This document shows, one piece after another, positions 1 through 5,401 of a stretch of DNA of 5,401 bases (positions are counted from its first letter, which is position 1; every line of letters starts with the position of its first letter). The stretch covers positions 38,490 to 43,890 of the forward strand of contig PARR01000005.1 in the NCBI GenBank assembly GCA_002711625.1, read 5' to 3'. Made by a program: the position numbers and the translations under genes. Under the pieces are notes generated by a model, which was not told the DNA's origin, searched no databases, and saw only the letters and a program-made list of their open reading frames with translations. The DNA comes from Rickettsiales bacterium (GTDB lineage Bacteria > Pseudomonadota > Alphaproteobacteria > Methylaequorales > Methylaequoraceae).

Positions 1-1281
1 AATCTTATAAATCTTTCAAGAAATTCAACAATTTCTATTTTAGACTCAAACAGCAAAGAAAGGGCTAAACACAGACTTCCTTTTGGTTGTAAATTAAACT
101 TTAAAGATAAAGATAAAATTAAACAAGGCGATATTCTGGCGGAATGGGACCCGTTTACTATTCCTATAATTTCCCAAATTGATGGTTACGTAATTTTCAA
201 AGACCTTGAAGAGGGTACAACAACTAGAGAGATAGTTGATGATTCAACAGGTTTGTCTAGTAATATTGTTATGGATTGGAAACAACAGGCTAAAAATCAA
301 GATCTTGAACCAAGAGTTGAAATTCATGATAAACAAAAAAATGGAAGTATCCTAACATTAGAGAATGGAAGTCAAGCTAGATACGACTTAACGGTTGATG
401 CAATTATTAATATTACTGACGGTGCACCTGTAAAAAACGGTGATGTAATCGCCAGAGTTCCTAAAGAATCAACAAAAACAAAAGATATAACTGGAGGGTT
501 GCCAAGGGTTGCGGAACTCTTTGAGGCAAGGAAGCCAAAAGATCATGCGATTATTGCTGAAACGTCAGGTAAAATAGAATTTGGAAAGGATTATAAAATG
601 AAAAGAAAAATTTCAATTTTACCTTCTGATTCCAAAAGGGAACCTATTGAATATATTATCTCAAAGTCAAAGCATTTGACAGTCCAGGAAGGAGACGTCG
701 TAGAAACGGGTGATATTCTTGTTGATGGAAGCTCTGTACCTCATGATATTTTACGAATCAAGGGAGTGGAAGCTTTAGCAGCGTATATGATAAAAGAAGT
801 CCAGGATGTGTATAGGCTTCAAGGAGTGAAAATTAATGATAAACATATCGAGGTCATTGTTAGGCAAATGATGCAAAAAGTTGAGGTGACTGATCCGGGT
901 CAAACCACTTTCTTGTCTGGTGAACAAGTCAGTAAAAAAGAGTTCAAGGAAGCTAATGCGAAAGTAATAAAAAATAATTTACAACCAGCTCAAGGACATG
1001 AAATACTTCTAGGGATTACAAAAGCTTCACTACAAACCGATAGTTTTGTATCTGCTGCATCATTTCAAGAAACAACAAGAGTTCTCACAGAGGCATCAGT
1101 TTCAGGTAAAATTGACAGCCTTTTCGGTCTTAAAGAAAATGTAATTGTTGGAAGGTTAGTTCCATGTGGTACAGGCTCAGTTATGTCTGAAGTTAAGTTA
1201 GAAGCGTCAAAAAAAGATAAAGAGCTTCTTGGCAAGGCGTCGGAAAATACTGATGTTGACGATAAGATTAAGGTTAAATAA
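1..1281 (+). CDS. rpoC: DNA-directed RNA polymerase subunit beta' (C-terminal part, 5' truncated by window edge)
   Basis: Beta' is the largest catalytic subunit of RNA polymerase. The frame is open from base 1, and 426 codons precede a TAA stop. The catalytic NADFDGD motif and zinc sites lie upstream, outside the window. Residues about 1-155 read as the end of the SI3-type insertion (AEWDPFT, DDSTGLSS). TGGLPRVAELFEAR (about residue 164, base 490) marks the end of the trigger-loop region. HDILRIKGVEALAAY, then EVQDVYRLQGVKINDKHIEV, follow. From base 1003, LLGITKASL, SAASFQETTRVLTEA and GLKENVIVGRL form the conserved C-terminal region, ending in a Lys/Asp-rich tail. An apparent TTG start at 253 is internal, because recognisable beta' sequence continues upstream of it. 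The family PAGTG motif reads PCGTG here. In bacteria rpoC usually follows rpoB. Identity is essentially certain; only the true start is unseen. Confidence 0.98.
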   Translation, partial: NLINLSRNSTISILDSNSKERAKHRLPFGCKLNFKDKDKIKQGDILAEWDPFTIPIISQIDGYVIFKDLEEGTTTREIVDDSTGLSSNIVMDWKQQAKNQDLEPRVEIHDKQKNGSILTLENGSQARYDLTVDAIINITDGAPVKNGDVIARVPKESTKTKDITGGLPRVAELFEARKPKDHAIIAETSGKIEFGKDYKMKRKISILPSDSKREPIEYIISKSKHLTVQEGDVVETGDILVDGSSVPHDILRIKGVEALAAYMIKEVQDVYRLQGVKINDKHIEVIVRQMMQKVEVTDPGQTTFLSGEQVSKKEFKEANAKVIKNNLQPAQGHEILLGITKASLQTDSFVSAASFQETTRVLTEASVSGKIDSLFGLKENVIVGRLVPCGTGSVMSEVKLEASKKDKELLGKASENTDVDDKIKVK

Positions 1282-1298
1282 TTTTTTTATCTCTGTAG

Positions 1299-1326
1299 TT
1301 GACAGTCGATGAAGATCCATTAGTAT
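1299..1326 (+). promoter_or_regulatory. Candidate sigma70-type promoter for the rpsL-rpsG-fusA-tuf operon
   Basis: In the only sizeable gap of the window there is a perfect -35 hexamer TTGACA (1299-1304), a 16-nt spacer and TAGTAT (1321-1326), which matches 4 of 6 positions of the -10 consensus. Transcription would start near 1333, giving a leader of about 50 nt before the rpsL ATG. Placement between rpoC and rpsL fits a separate promoter for the str-type operon. Caution: TTGACA occurs at least three more times inside coding sequence (676, 1112, 2696), close to chance in AT-rich DNA, so the argument rests on position and spacing. Read-through from rpoBC probably also contributes, as no convincing terminator follows rpoC. 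Confidence 0.45.
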
Positions 1327-1344
1327 GCAAAAAATGATTGGTAG

Positions 1345-1360
1345 TGGTCAACATTGATCA
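1345..1360 (+). other. Weak inverted repeat in the rpsL leader
   Basis: TGGTCA (1345-1350), a four-base loop ACAT and TGATCA (1355-1360) can form a 6-bp stem containing one G-U pair. It would lie between the proposed transcription start and the rpsL ribosome binding site, ending 12 nt before that site. There is no following U-tract, so it is not a terminator. It could be a leader element or chance. Confidence 0.2.
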
Positions 1361-1372
1361 AACACAATTAGT

Positions 1373-1378
1373 AAGGGG
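1373..1378 (+). promoter_or_regulatory. Ribosome binding site of rpsL
   Basis: AAGGGG, matching 5 of 6 bases of AAGGAG, is followed by five A residues before the ATG at 1384. This is good spacing and supports that start. Confidence 0.85.
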
Positions 1379-1383
1379 AAAAA

Positions 1384-1755
1384 ATGCCTACAATTAATCA
1401 ACTTATTAGGTCACCAAGATCTAAGCAAATTAAGAGAAATAAGGTACCAGCTTTGGAACATTCTCCGCAGAAAAGGGGTGTTTGCACTAGAGTTTATACC
1501 ACTACACCAAAAAAACCTAATTCAGCTTTGAGGAAGGTAGCGAGGGTTAAGCTAACCAATGGATTTGAAGTAACTAGTTATATACCGGGGGAAGGTCACA
1601 ATTTACAAGAACATTCTGTAGTTTTAATAAGGGGAGGAAGAGTAAAAGATCTACCCGGTGTAAGATATCATGTTTTAAGAGGTGTTCTAGATACAGAGGG
1701 CGTAAAAAATAGAAAACAAAGAAGGTCCAAATACGGTGCCAAGAGGCCAAAATAG
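1384..1755 (+). CDS. rpsL: 30S ribosomal protein S12
   Basis: S12 sits at the interface side of the small subunit next to the decoding centre and helps control tRNA selection accuracy. At 123 residues it has the usual family length. The whole chain is canonical: [24 protein letters not shown] (broken here only by wording, residues 28-51), [18 protein letters not shown] (57-74), then [14 protein letters not shown] and the C-terminal [10 protein letters not shown]. Lys43 and Lys88, counted from Met1 and the classical streptomycin-resistance positions, are the wild-type lysines. Asp89, the residue methylthiolated by RimO in E. coli, is present. The start is fixed by the family N-terminus MPTINQLIR and a good ribosome binding site. 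It is the first gene after the promoter candidate, with rpsG 11 nt downstream. Arg is mostly AGA/AGG, as in its neighbours. Confidence 0.99.
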   Translation: MPTINQLIRSPRSKQIKRNKVPALEHSPQKRGVCTRVYTTTPKKPNSALRKVARVKLTNGFEVTSYIPGEGHNLQEHSVVLIRGGRVKDLPGVRYHVLRGVLDTEGVKNRKQRRSKYGAKRPK

Positions 1756-1766
1756 AGAGTTTAAAA

Positions 1767-2240
1767 ATGTCAAGAAGAAGAAGAGCTAACAAAAGAAACA
1801 TACTTCCAGATAGCAAATACAACGATAGGGTTTTATCTAGATTTGTAAATGTCATAATGGTTGATGGAAAAAAATCCCTTGCTGAAAATATTGTTTATAA
1901 GGCCCTAGATATTGCAACAAGTAAATTAAAATCAAAAAGTCAACTGGATCTATTCAAAAATGCACTTAACAATGTTAAGCCTGGTATCGAAGTAAGATCT
2001 AGGCGTGTCGGTGGTGCGACGTATCAAGTTCCAGTAGAAATACGTTCCGAAAGAGCCCAAGCTTTAGCAATTAGATGGATAGTTGATGCTTCAAGAAAAA
2101 GAAATGAGAAATCGATAATTGAGCGTCTTGCTAATGAATTCGCTGATGCTCATGAGAAAAAAGGGATTTCTGTAAAAAAAAAGGAAGATACTCATAAAAT
2201 GGCGGAGGCTAACAGAGCTTTTGCCCATTACAGGTGGTAA
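1767..2240 (+). CDS. rpsG: 30S ribosomal protein S7
   Basis: S7 is a primary 16S rRNA-binding protein that starts assembly of the 30S head and contacts tRNA at the exit site. The 157 residues match the short form of the family, which ends at AHYRW without the E. coli-type tail. Visible landmarks are the basic N-terminus [25 protein letters not shown] (26-40), the beta-hairpin region with [15 protein letters not shown] (77-91), and [10 protein letters not shown] (103-112). The C-terminal helix region [13 protein letters not shown] closes the protein. The ribosome binding site is weak: GAGAG at 1755-1759 begins on the last base of the rpsL stop codon, 7 nt before the ATG. This suggests reinitiation after rpsL. 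The 11-nt gap leaves no room for the structured S7-binding site found between these genes in E. coli. A run of nine A lies in codons 136-139. Confidence 0.99.
   Translation: MSRRRRANKRNILPDSKYNDRVLSRFVNVIMVDGKKSLAENIVYKALDIATSKLKSKSQLDLFKNALNNVKPGIEVRSRRVGGATYQVPVEIRSERAQALAIRWIVDASRKRNEKSIIERLANEFADAHEKKGISVKKKEDTHKMAEANRAFAHYRW
2232..2237 (+). promoter_or_regulatory. Ribosome binding site of fusA inside the end of rpsG
   Basis: AGGTGG encodes the final Arg-Trp of S7 and also matches the Shine-Dalgarno consensus at 5 of 6 positions. It ends 4 nt before the ATG at 2242. It supports that ATG over the in-frame TTG at 2221, which would add seven residues unlike the EF-G family N-terminus. The rpsG stop and the fusA start are separated by one base (TAA-A-ATG), an arrangement typical of coupled translation. 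Confidence 0.8.
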
Positions 2241-2241
2241 A

Positions 2242-4323
2242 ATGGTAAGGAAGACTCAATTAAAAGACTATAGGAACATTGGAATTATGGCACATATAGA
2301 TGCAGGAAAAACTACCACTACTGAAAGAATTCTTTACTATACAGGTGTATCACACAAGATTGGAGAAGTACATGACGGTGCTGCGACAATGGACTGGATG
2401 GAGCAGGAGCAAGAAAGAGGCATTACAATAACATCTGCTGCAACAACTTGTTTTTGGAACAATAAAAGAATAAATATAATTGATACCCCCGGTCATGTTG
2501 ATTTTACAATAGAAGTAGAAAGGTCGCTTCGCGTTTTAGATGGTAGTGTCTGCGTTTTTGATTCCGTAGCGGGTGTAGAACCACAATCTGAGACTGTATG
2601 GAGACAGGCAGATAAGTACGGCGTCCCCAGAATGTGTTTTGTAAATAAAATGGACAGGATTGGGGCAAACTTCTTTCGATGCGTTGAAATGATTGTTGAC
2701 AGACTGGGAGCAAACCCTCTTTTGATTCAACTACCTCTTGGGGCAGAATCTGAATTCAAGGGAGTAATAGATTTGATTAAGATGAAAGCTATTGTTTGGC
2801 AAGAAGAAACTCTTGGTGCAAAATTTACTTATGAAGAAATCCCTGAAGATGTAAAAGCTGAATCTGAGAAATATAGAGAAAAACTTATCGAAACAGTTGT
2901 TGAATTAGATGACGATATTATGGAGAAATATCTAGATGGTGATATCCCTGATGAAGAAACTTTGAAAAATCTGATTAGAAAAGGCACGATTTCAGGAAAT
3001 TTCGTGCCAGTTCTTTGTGGAAGTTCTTTTAAAAACAAAGGTGTTCAACCTATGTTAGATGCGGTTGTAGATTTTCTTCCATCACCTCTTGATGTTGAAT
3101 CTATTAAAGGGGTCAAGTATGACAAGGAAGAGGAGCAGATTGAGAGAAAAAGTTCCGATGATGAACCTTTTGCTGCTCTTGCATTTAAAATTATGAATGA
3201 CCCTTTTGTTGGTTCACTAACCTTTATGAGAGTTTATTCAGGTACAATTGAAGCAGGTAGCTTCGTTCTAAATTCCGTAAAAGATAAAAGGGAAAGATTT
3301 GGAAGAATGCTTCAAATGCACTCAAATTCAAGGGAAGACATAAAAGTTGCCTGTGCTGGGGATATTATAGCTGTGGCTGGTCTGAAAGACACAACTACTG
3401 GTGATACTTTATGTAACCCAAATGAAGCAGTGATTTTAGAGAGAATGGAATTTCCTGACCCTGTTATTGAAGTAGCTGTAGAGCCTAAAACTAAAGCTGA
3501 TCAAGAAAAGATGGGAGTTGCCTTGCAGAGGTTGGCTGCTGAGGACCCATCTTTTAAAGTTAGTATTGACCATGAATCTGGTCAAACTGTTATGAAAGGA
3601 ATGGGAGAATTGCACCTAGAAATCTTGGTGGATAGAATGCTTCGGGAATTTAAAGTTGATGCAACTGTTGGTGCTCCACAAGTTGCTTACCGTGAAACTA
3701 TTACTAGTAAAGCTTCAGTTGATTACACTCACAAGAAACAGTCTGGTGGTGCAGGCCAATTTGCAAAGATAATTTTAGAGTTTGAACCACTTGAAAAGGG
3801 TTCTGGAGTTAGTTTTGAAAGTAAAATTGTTGGTGGAAGGGTCCCCAAAGAATATATTCCTGGAGTAGAGAAGGGTATAAAGTCTTCCACTGAAACTGGT
3901 TTCTTAGCTGGTTTTCCTGTGATTGATTTTAAATGTACCTTAATTGATGGGGCTTATCATGATGTTGACTCAAGTGTTATGGCATTTGAAATTGCAGCTA
4001 GAGCAGCTTTTAGGGAAGCTATGGCAAAGGCAAGTGCCGTTTTGCTCGAGCCGATGATGAAGATTGAGGTGGTAACACCAGAGGAATATATGGGTGATAT
4101 TATTGGGGACTTGAATTCTAGGAGAGGACAAGTCTCAGGTATGGAACAACGTGGAGTCAATCATGTTGTTAATGGCATGGTACCCCTTGCTAATATGTTT
4201 GGTTATGTAAATAATTTACGCTCTATGAGCCAGGGTAGAGCTAGTTACACAATGTCTTTTGATCATTATGAACAAGTACCGAATAATGTTGCAGAAGAAG
4301 TCAAGGAAAAAGTTTCTGGTTAA
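2242..4323 (+). CDS. fusA: Elongation factor G (translocase GTPase)
   Basis: EF-G is the cytoplasmic GTPase that moves mRNA and tRNAs through the ribosome and, with RRF, recycles ribosomes after termination. With the ATG at 2242 it has 693 residues, the normal length. Domain I shows all G motifs: AHIDAGKT (17-24), RGITI in switch I (59-63), DTPGH (81-85), NKMD (135-138) and GSSFKNKG (260-267), where the usual GSA is GSS. The G' insertion lies at about 158-255. Domain II spans roughly 290-400 and domain III about 404-480 (GMGELHLEI, 453-461). Domain IV, about 480-605, has [10 protein letters not shown] and AYHDVDSS with the tip histidine at 573. Domain V ends in GRASYTMSF and a helix. These features match canonical EF-G1 rather than a specialised paralogue. 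It is likely co-translated with rpsG, and tuf follows after 20 nt. Confidence 0.99.
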   Translation: MVRKTQLKDYRNIGIMAHIDAGKTTTTERILYYTGVSHKIGEVHDGAATMDWMEQEQERGITITSAATTCFWNNKRINIIDTPGHVDFTIEVERSLRVLDGSVCVFDSVAGVEPQSETVWRQADKYGVPRMCFVNKMDRIGANFFRCVEMIVDRLGANPLLIQLPLGAESEFKGVIDLIKMKAIVWQEETLGAKFTYEEIPEDVKAESEKYREKLIETVVELDDDIMEKYLDGDIPDEETLKNLIRKGTISGNFVPVLCGSSFKNKGVQPMLDAVVDFLPSPLDVESIKGVKYDKEEEQIERKSSDDEPFAALAFKIMNDPFVGSLTFMRVYSGTIEAGSFVLNSVKDKRERFGRMLQMHSNSREDIKVACAGDIIAVAGLKDTTTGDTLCNPNEAVILERMEFPDPVIEVAVEPKTKADQEKMGVALQRLAAEDPSFKVSIDHESGQTVMKGMGELHLEILVDRMLREFKVDATVGAPQVAYRETITSKASVDYTHKKQSGGAGQFAKIILEFEPLEKGSGVSFESKIVGGRVPKEYIPGVEKGIKSSTETGFLAGFPVIDFKCTLIDGAYHDVDSSVMAFEIAARAAFREAMAKASAVLLEPMMKIEVVTPEEYMGDIIGDLNSRRGQVSGMEQRGVNHVVNGMVPLANMFGYVNNLRSMSQGRASYTMSFDHYEQVPNNVAEEVKEKVSG

Positions 4324-4330
4324 TATTTTA

Positions 4331-4336
4331 AAGGAG
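4331..4336 (+). promoter_or_regulatory. Ribosome binding site of tuf
   Basis: AAGGAG, a perfect Shine-Dalgarno core, is followed by 7 nt (AAAAATT) before the ATG at 4344. It is the strongest such site in the window, consistent with the need for more EF-Tu than the upstream proteins. Confidence 0.9.
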
Positions 4337-4343
4337 AAAAATT

Positions 4344-5401
4344 ATGTCTAAAGAAAAATTTGATAGAAGTAAACCTCACTGTAACATTGGTACAATCGGT
4401 CACGTTGACCATGGAAAAACAACCCTGACTGCTGCTATTACTAAGGTTCTTTCTGAAACTGGTGGTGCAACCGAGATGGATTATGCACAAATAGACAAAG
4501 CTCCAGAAGAAAAAGAAAGGGGTATTACCATATCTACATCTCATGTCGAATATCAAACCGATAAAAGACATTATGCTCATGTAGATTGTCCTGGACACGC
4601 CGATTATGTAAAAAATATGATCACTGGTGCTGCTCAAATGGACGGTGCAATTTTAGTTGTTTCTGCTGCAGATGGTCCTATGCCTCAGACGAAAGAGCAT
4701 ATTTTGTTAGCTCGCCAAGTTGGTGTCCCATCAATTGTTGTGTTTATGAATAAAGTTGATCAAGTTGACGATCCTGAATTGATCGATTTAGTTGAGATGG
4801 AAGTTCGAGAGTTACTTACAAAGTATGAATTTGATGGTGATAATATCCCGATAATTAAAGGTTCTGCTCTTGCAGCAATTGAAAATTCTAATGAGGAAAC
4901 AGGAAAAAAAGCCATTCTTGAACTTATGTCAAAAGTTGATGAGTTTATCCCACAACCTGCCAGGCCTTTAGATCAAGATTTCTTAATGCCAATAGAAGAC
5001 GTTTTCTCAATTTCAGGAAGAGGAACAGTTGTAACTGGAAGAGTAGAGAGAGGGGTGGTCAATGTTAATGACGAAATCGAGATTACAGGTATTAGAGACA
5101 CTCAAAAAACAGTTTGTACTGGTGTTGAAATGTTTCGCAAACTCCTTGATAGAGGCGAAGCAGGAGATAATGTGGGTGTACTTCTCAGAGGAACAAAGAG
5201 AGAAGATGTTGAGAGGGGTCAAGTTTTAGCGAAACCAGGTTCAATAAAACCCCATAAAAAGTTTAAGGCTGAGGCTTACGTTTTGAACAAAGATGAAGGT
5301 GGTAGACACACTCCTTTTTTCAAAAATTATAGACCCCAGTTTTATTTTAGAACAACAGATGTAACTGGTACAATTGAATTACCTTCAGGCACAGAAATGG
5401 T
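4344..5401 (+). CDS. tuf: Elongation factor Tu (3' truncated by window edge)
   Basis: EF-Tu is the GTPase that carries aminoacyl-tRNA to the ribosomal A site. The frame runs without a stop from the ATG at 4344 to the window end, giving 352 complete codons and two further bases. The family is about 394-396 residues, so roughly 42-44 C-terminal residues are missing. Domain I has GHVDHGKT (19-26), RGITI (59-63), DCPGH with the catalytic His85 (81-85), NKVD (136-139) and GSAL (173-176). Domain II begins near 210 ([21 protein letters not shown]) and domain III near 300 ([11 protein letters not shown]), including GGRHTPFF and [14 protein letters not shown]. The stretches ERGITIST and NKVDQVDD resemble alphaproteobacterial EF-Tu. 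The N-terminus MSKEKF and a strong ribosome binding site fix the start. It shares the operon with fusA; ribosomal protein genes such as rpsJ would be expected next, but this is not seen. Confidence 0.98.
   Translation, partial: MSKEKFDRSKPHCNIGTIGHVDHGKTTLTAAITKVLSETGGATEMDYAQIDKAPEEKERGITISTSHVEYQTDKRHYAHVDCPGHADYVKNMITGAAQMDGAILVVSAADGPMPQTKEHILLARQVGVPSIVVFMNKVDQVDDPELIDLVEMEVRELLTKYEFDGDNIPIIKGSALAAIENSNEETGKKAILELMSKVDEFIPQPARPLDQDFLMPIEDVFSISGRGTVVTGRVERGVVNVNDEIEITGIRDTQKTVCTGVEMFRKLLDRGEAGDNVGVLLRGTKREDVERGQVLAKPGSIKPHKKFKAEAYVLNKDEGGRHTPFFKNYRPQFYFRTTDVTGTIELPSGTEM

Noticed and set aside
676..706. TTGACA followed by TAGAAA inside rpoC
   Set aside because: The 19-nt spacer and weak -10, within coding sequence, make it an unlikely promoter.
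1112..1140. Intragenic promoter-like pair in rpoC, TTGACA with a 17-nt spacer and GAAAAT
   Set aside because: TTGACA arises here from conserved coding residues (Ile-Asp-Ser), the -10 is poor, and such matches are expected by chance in AT-rich DNA.
253..1281. An apparent complete gene starting at TTG 253
   Set aside because: The frame stays open to base 1 and the upstream sequence is recognisable beta' (for example AEWDPFT and DDSTG), so this is an internal Leu codon of rpoC.
1261..1291. Possible terminator after rpoC: GATAA pairing with TTATC around a seven-T run at 1282-1288
   Set aside because: The stem is five weak pairs with a large unpaired interior and no GC-rich core, and the T-run lies inside the putative hairpin rather than after it.
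1574..1855. Minus-strand open frame of 93 codons across the rpsL-rpsG junction
   Set aside because: It is antisense to two well-conserved ribosomal genes, has no recognisable protein motifs, and is the kind of shadow frame expected by chance.
2221..2241. Earlier TTG start for fusA, seven codons upstream and overlapping rpsG
   Set aside because: The extra residues MPITGGK do not belong to EF-G, and the ATG at 2242 has its own ribosome binding site at the right distance.
2696..2726. TTGACA inside fusA as a possible internal promoter for tuf
   Set aside because: No -10-like hexamer lies at 15-19 nt downstream.
2504..3038. Three short minus-strand frames inside fusA (2504-2713, 2536-2730, 2829-3038)
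   Set aside because: All are antisense to intact EF-G coding sequence, overlap one another in part, and have low-complexity translations.
3957..4160. Minus-strand frame of 67 codons near the 3' end of fusA
   Set aside because: It is antisense to EF-G domains IV-V, with no motif or independent support.
4320..4637. Minus-strand open frame of 105 codons opposite the tuf start
   Set aside because: It lies opposite the conserved EF-Tu G domain and resembles no known family; its Phe- and Ser-rich content is explained by the A-rich complementary strand.
5013..5222. Minus-strand frame of 69 codons inside tuf
   Set aside because: It is antisense to EF-Tu domain II coding sequence, with a Ser/Cys-rich translation and no support.

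Overview
This is a core translation and transcription locus from an AT-rich bacterium, most likely an alphaproteobacterium. All genes are on the + strand, in the order rpoC (3' part), rpsL, rpsG, fusA, tuf (5' part). The lineage call rests on protein signatures recalled from the families: the S12 start [10 protein letters not shown]7 ending at AHYRW, the EF-Tu stretches ERGITIST and NKVDQVDD, and the rpoC-rpsL-rpsG-fusA-tuf order. The low GC content and the preference for AGA/AGG arginine codons would suit a streamlined marine lineage (SAR11/HIMB59-like) or a Rickettsiales relative, but no tree could be run. Stop codons are TAA or TAG, Trp is TGG, and nothing suggests a non-standard code.

Layout: 1-1281 is the C-terminal part of the RNA polymerase beta' subunit, open at the left edge. 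1282-1383 is the only real intergenic gap (102 nt). It carries a candidate sigma70-type promoter (TTGACA, 16 nt, TAGTAT), a weak leader hairpin and the rpsL ribosome binding site. The remaining genes are packed tightly: rpsL (1384-1755), 11 nt, rpsG (1767-2240), 1 nt, fusA (2242-4323), 20 nt, and tuf (4344 to the right edge, incomplete). The ribosome binding site of fusA lies inside the last codons of rpsG, which suggests translational coupling.

The products work together: S12 and S7 are 30S subunit proteins at the decoding and tRNA exit regions, EF-Tu delivers aminoacyl-tRNA, EF-G drives translocation, and beta' is part of the polymerase that transcribes the operon. All five proteins look intact and canonical where visible. 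I see no mobile element, tRNA, rRNA, CRISPR, pseudogene or defence-type module. No undescribed system is supported here. The findings below are modest regulatory and sequence-level observations in an otherwise ordinary housekeeping region.
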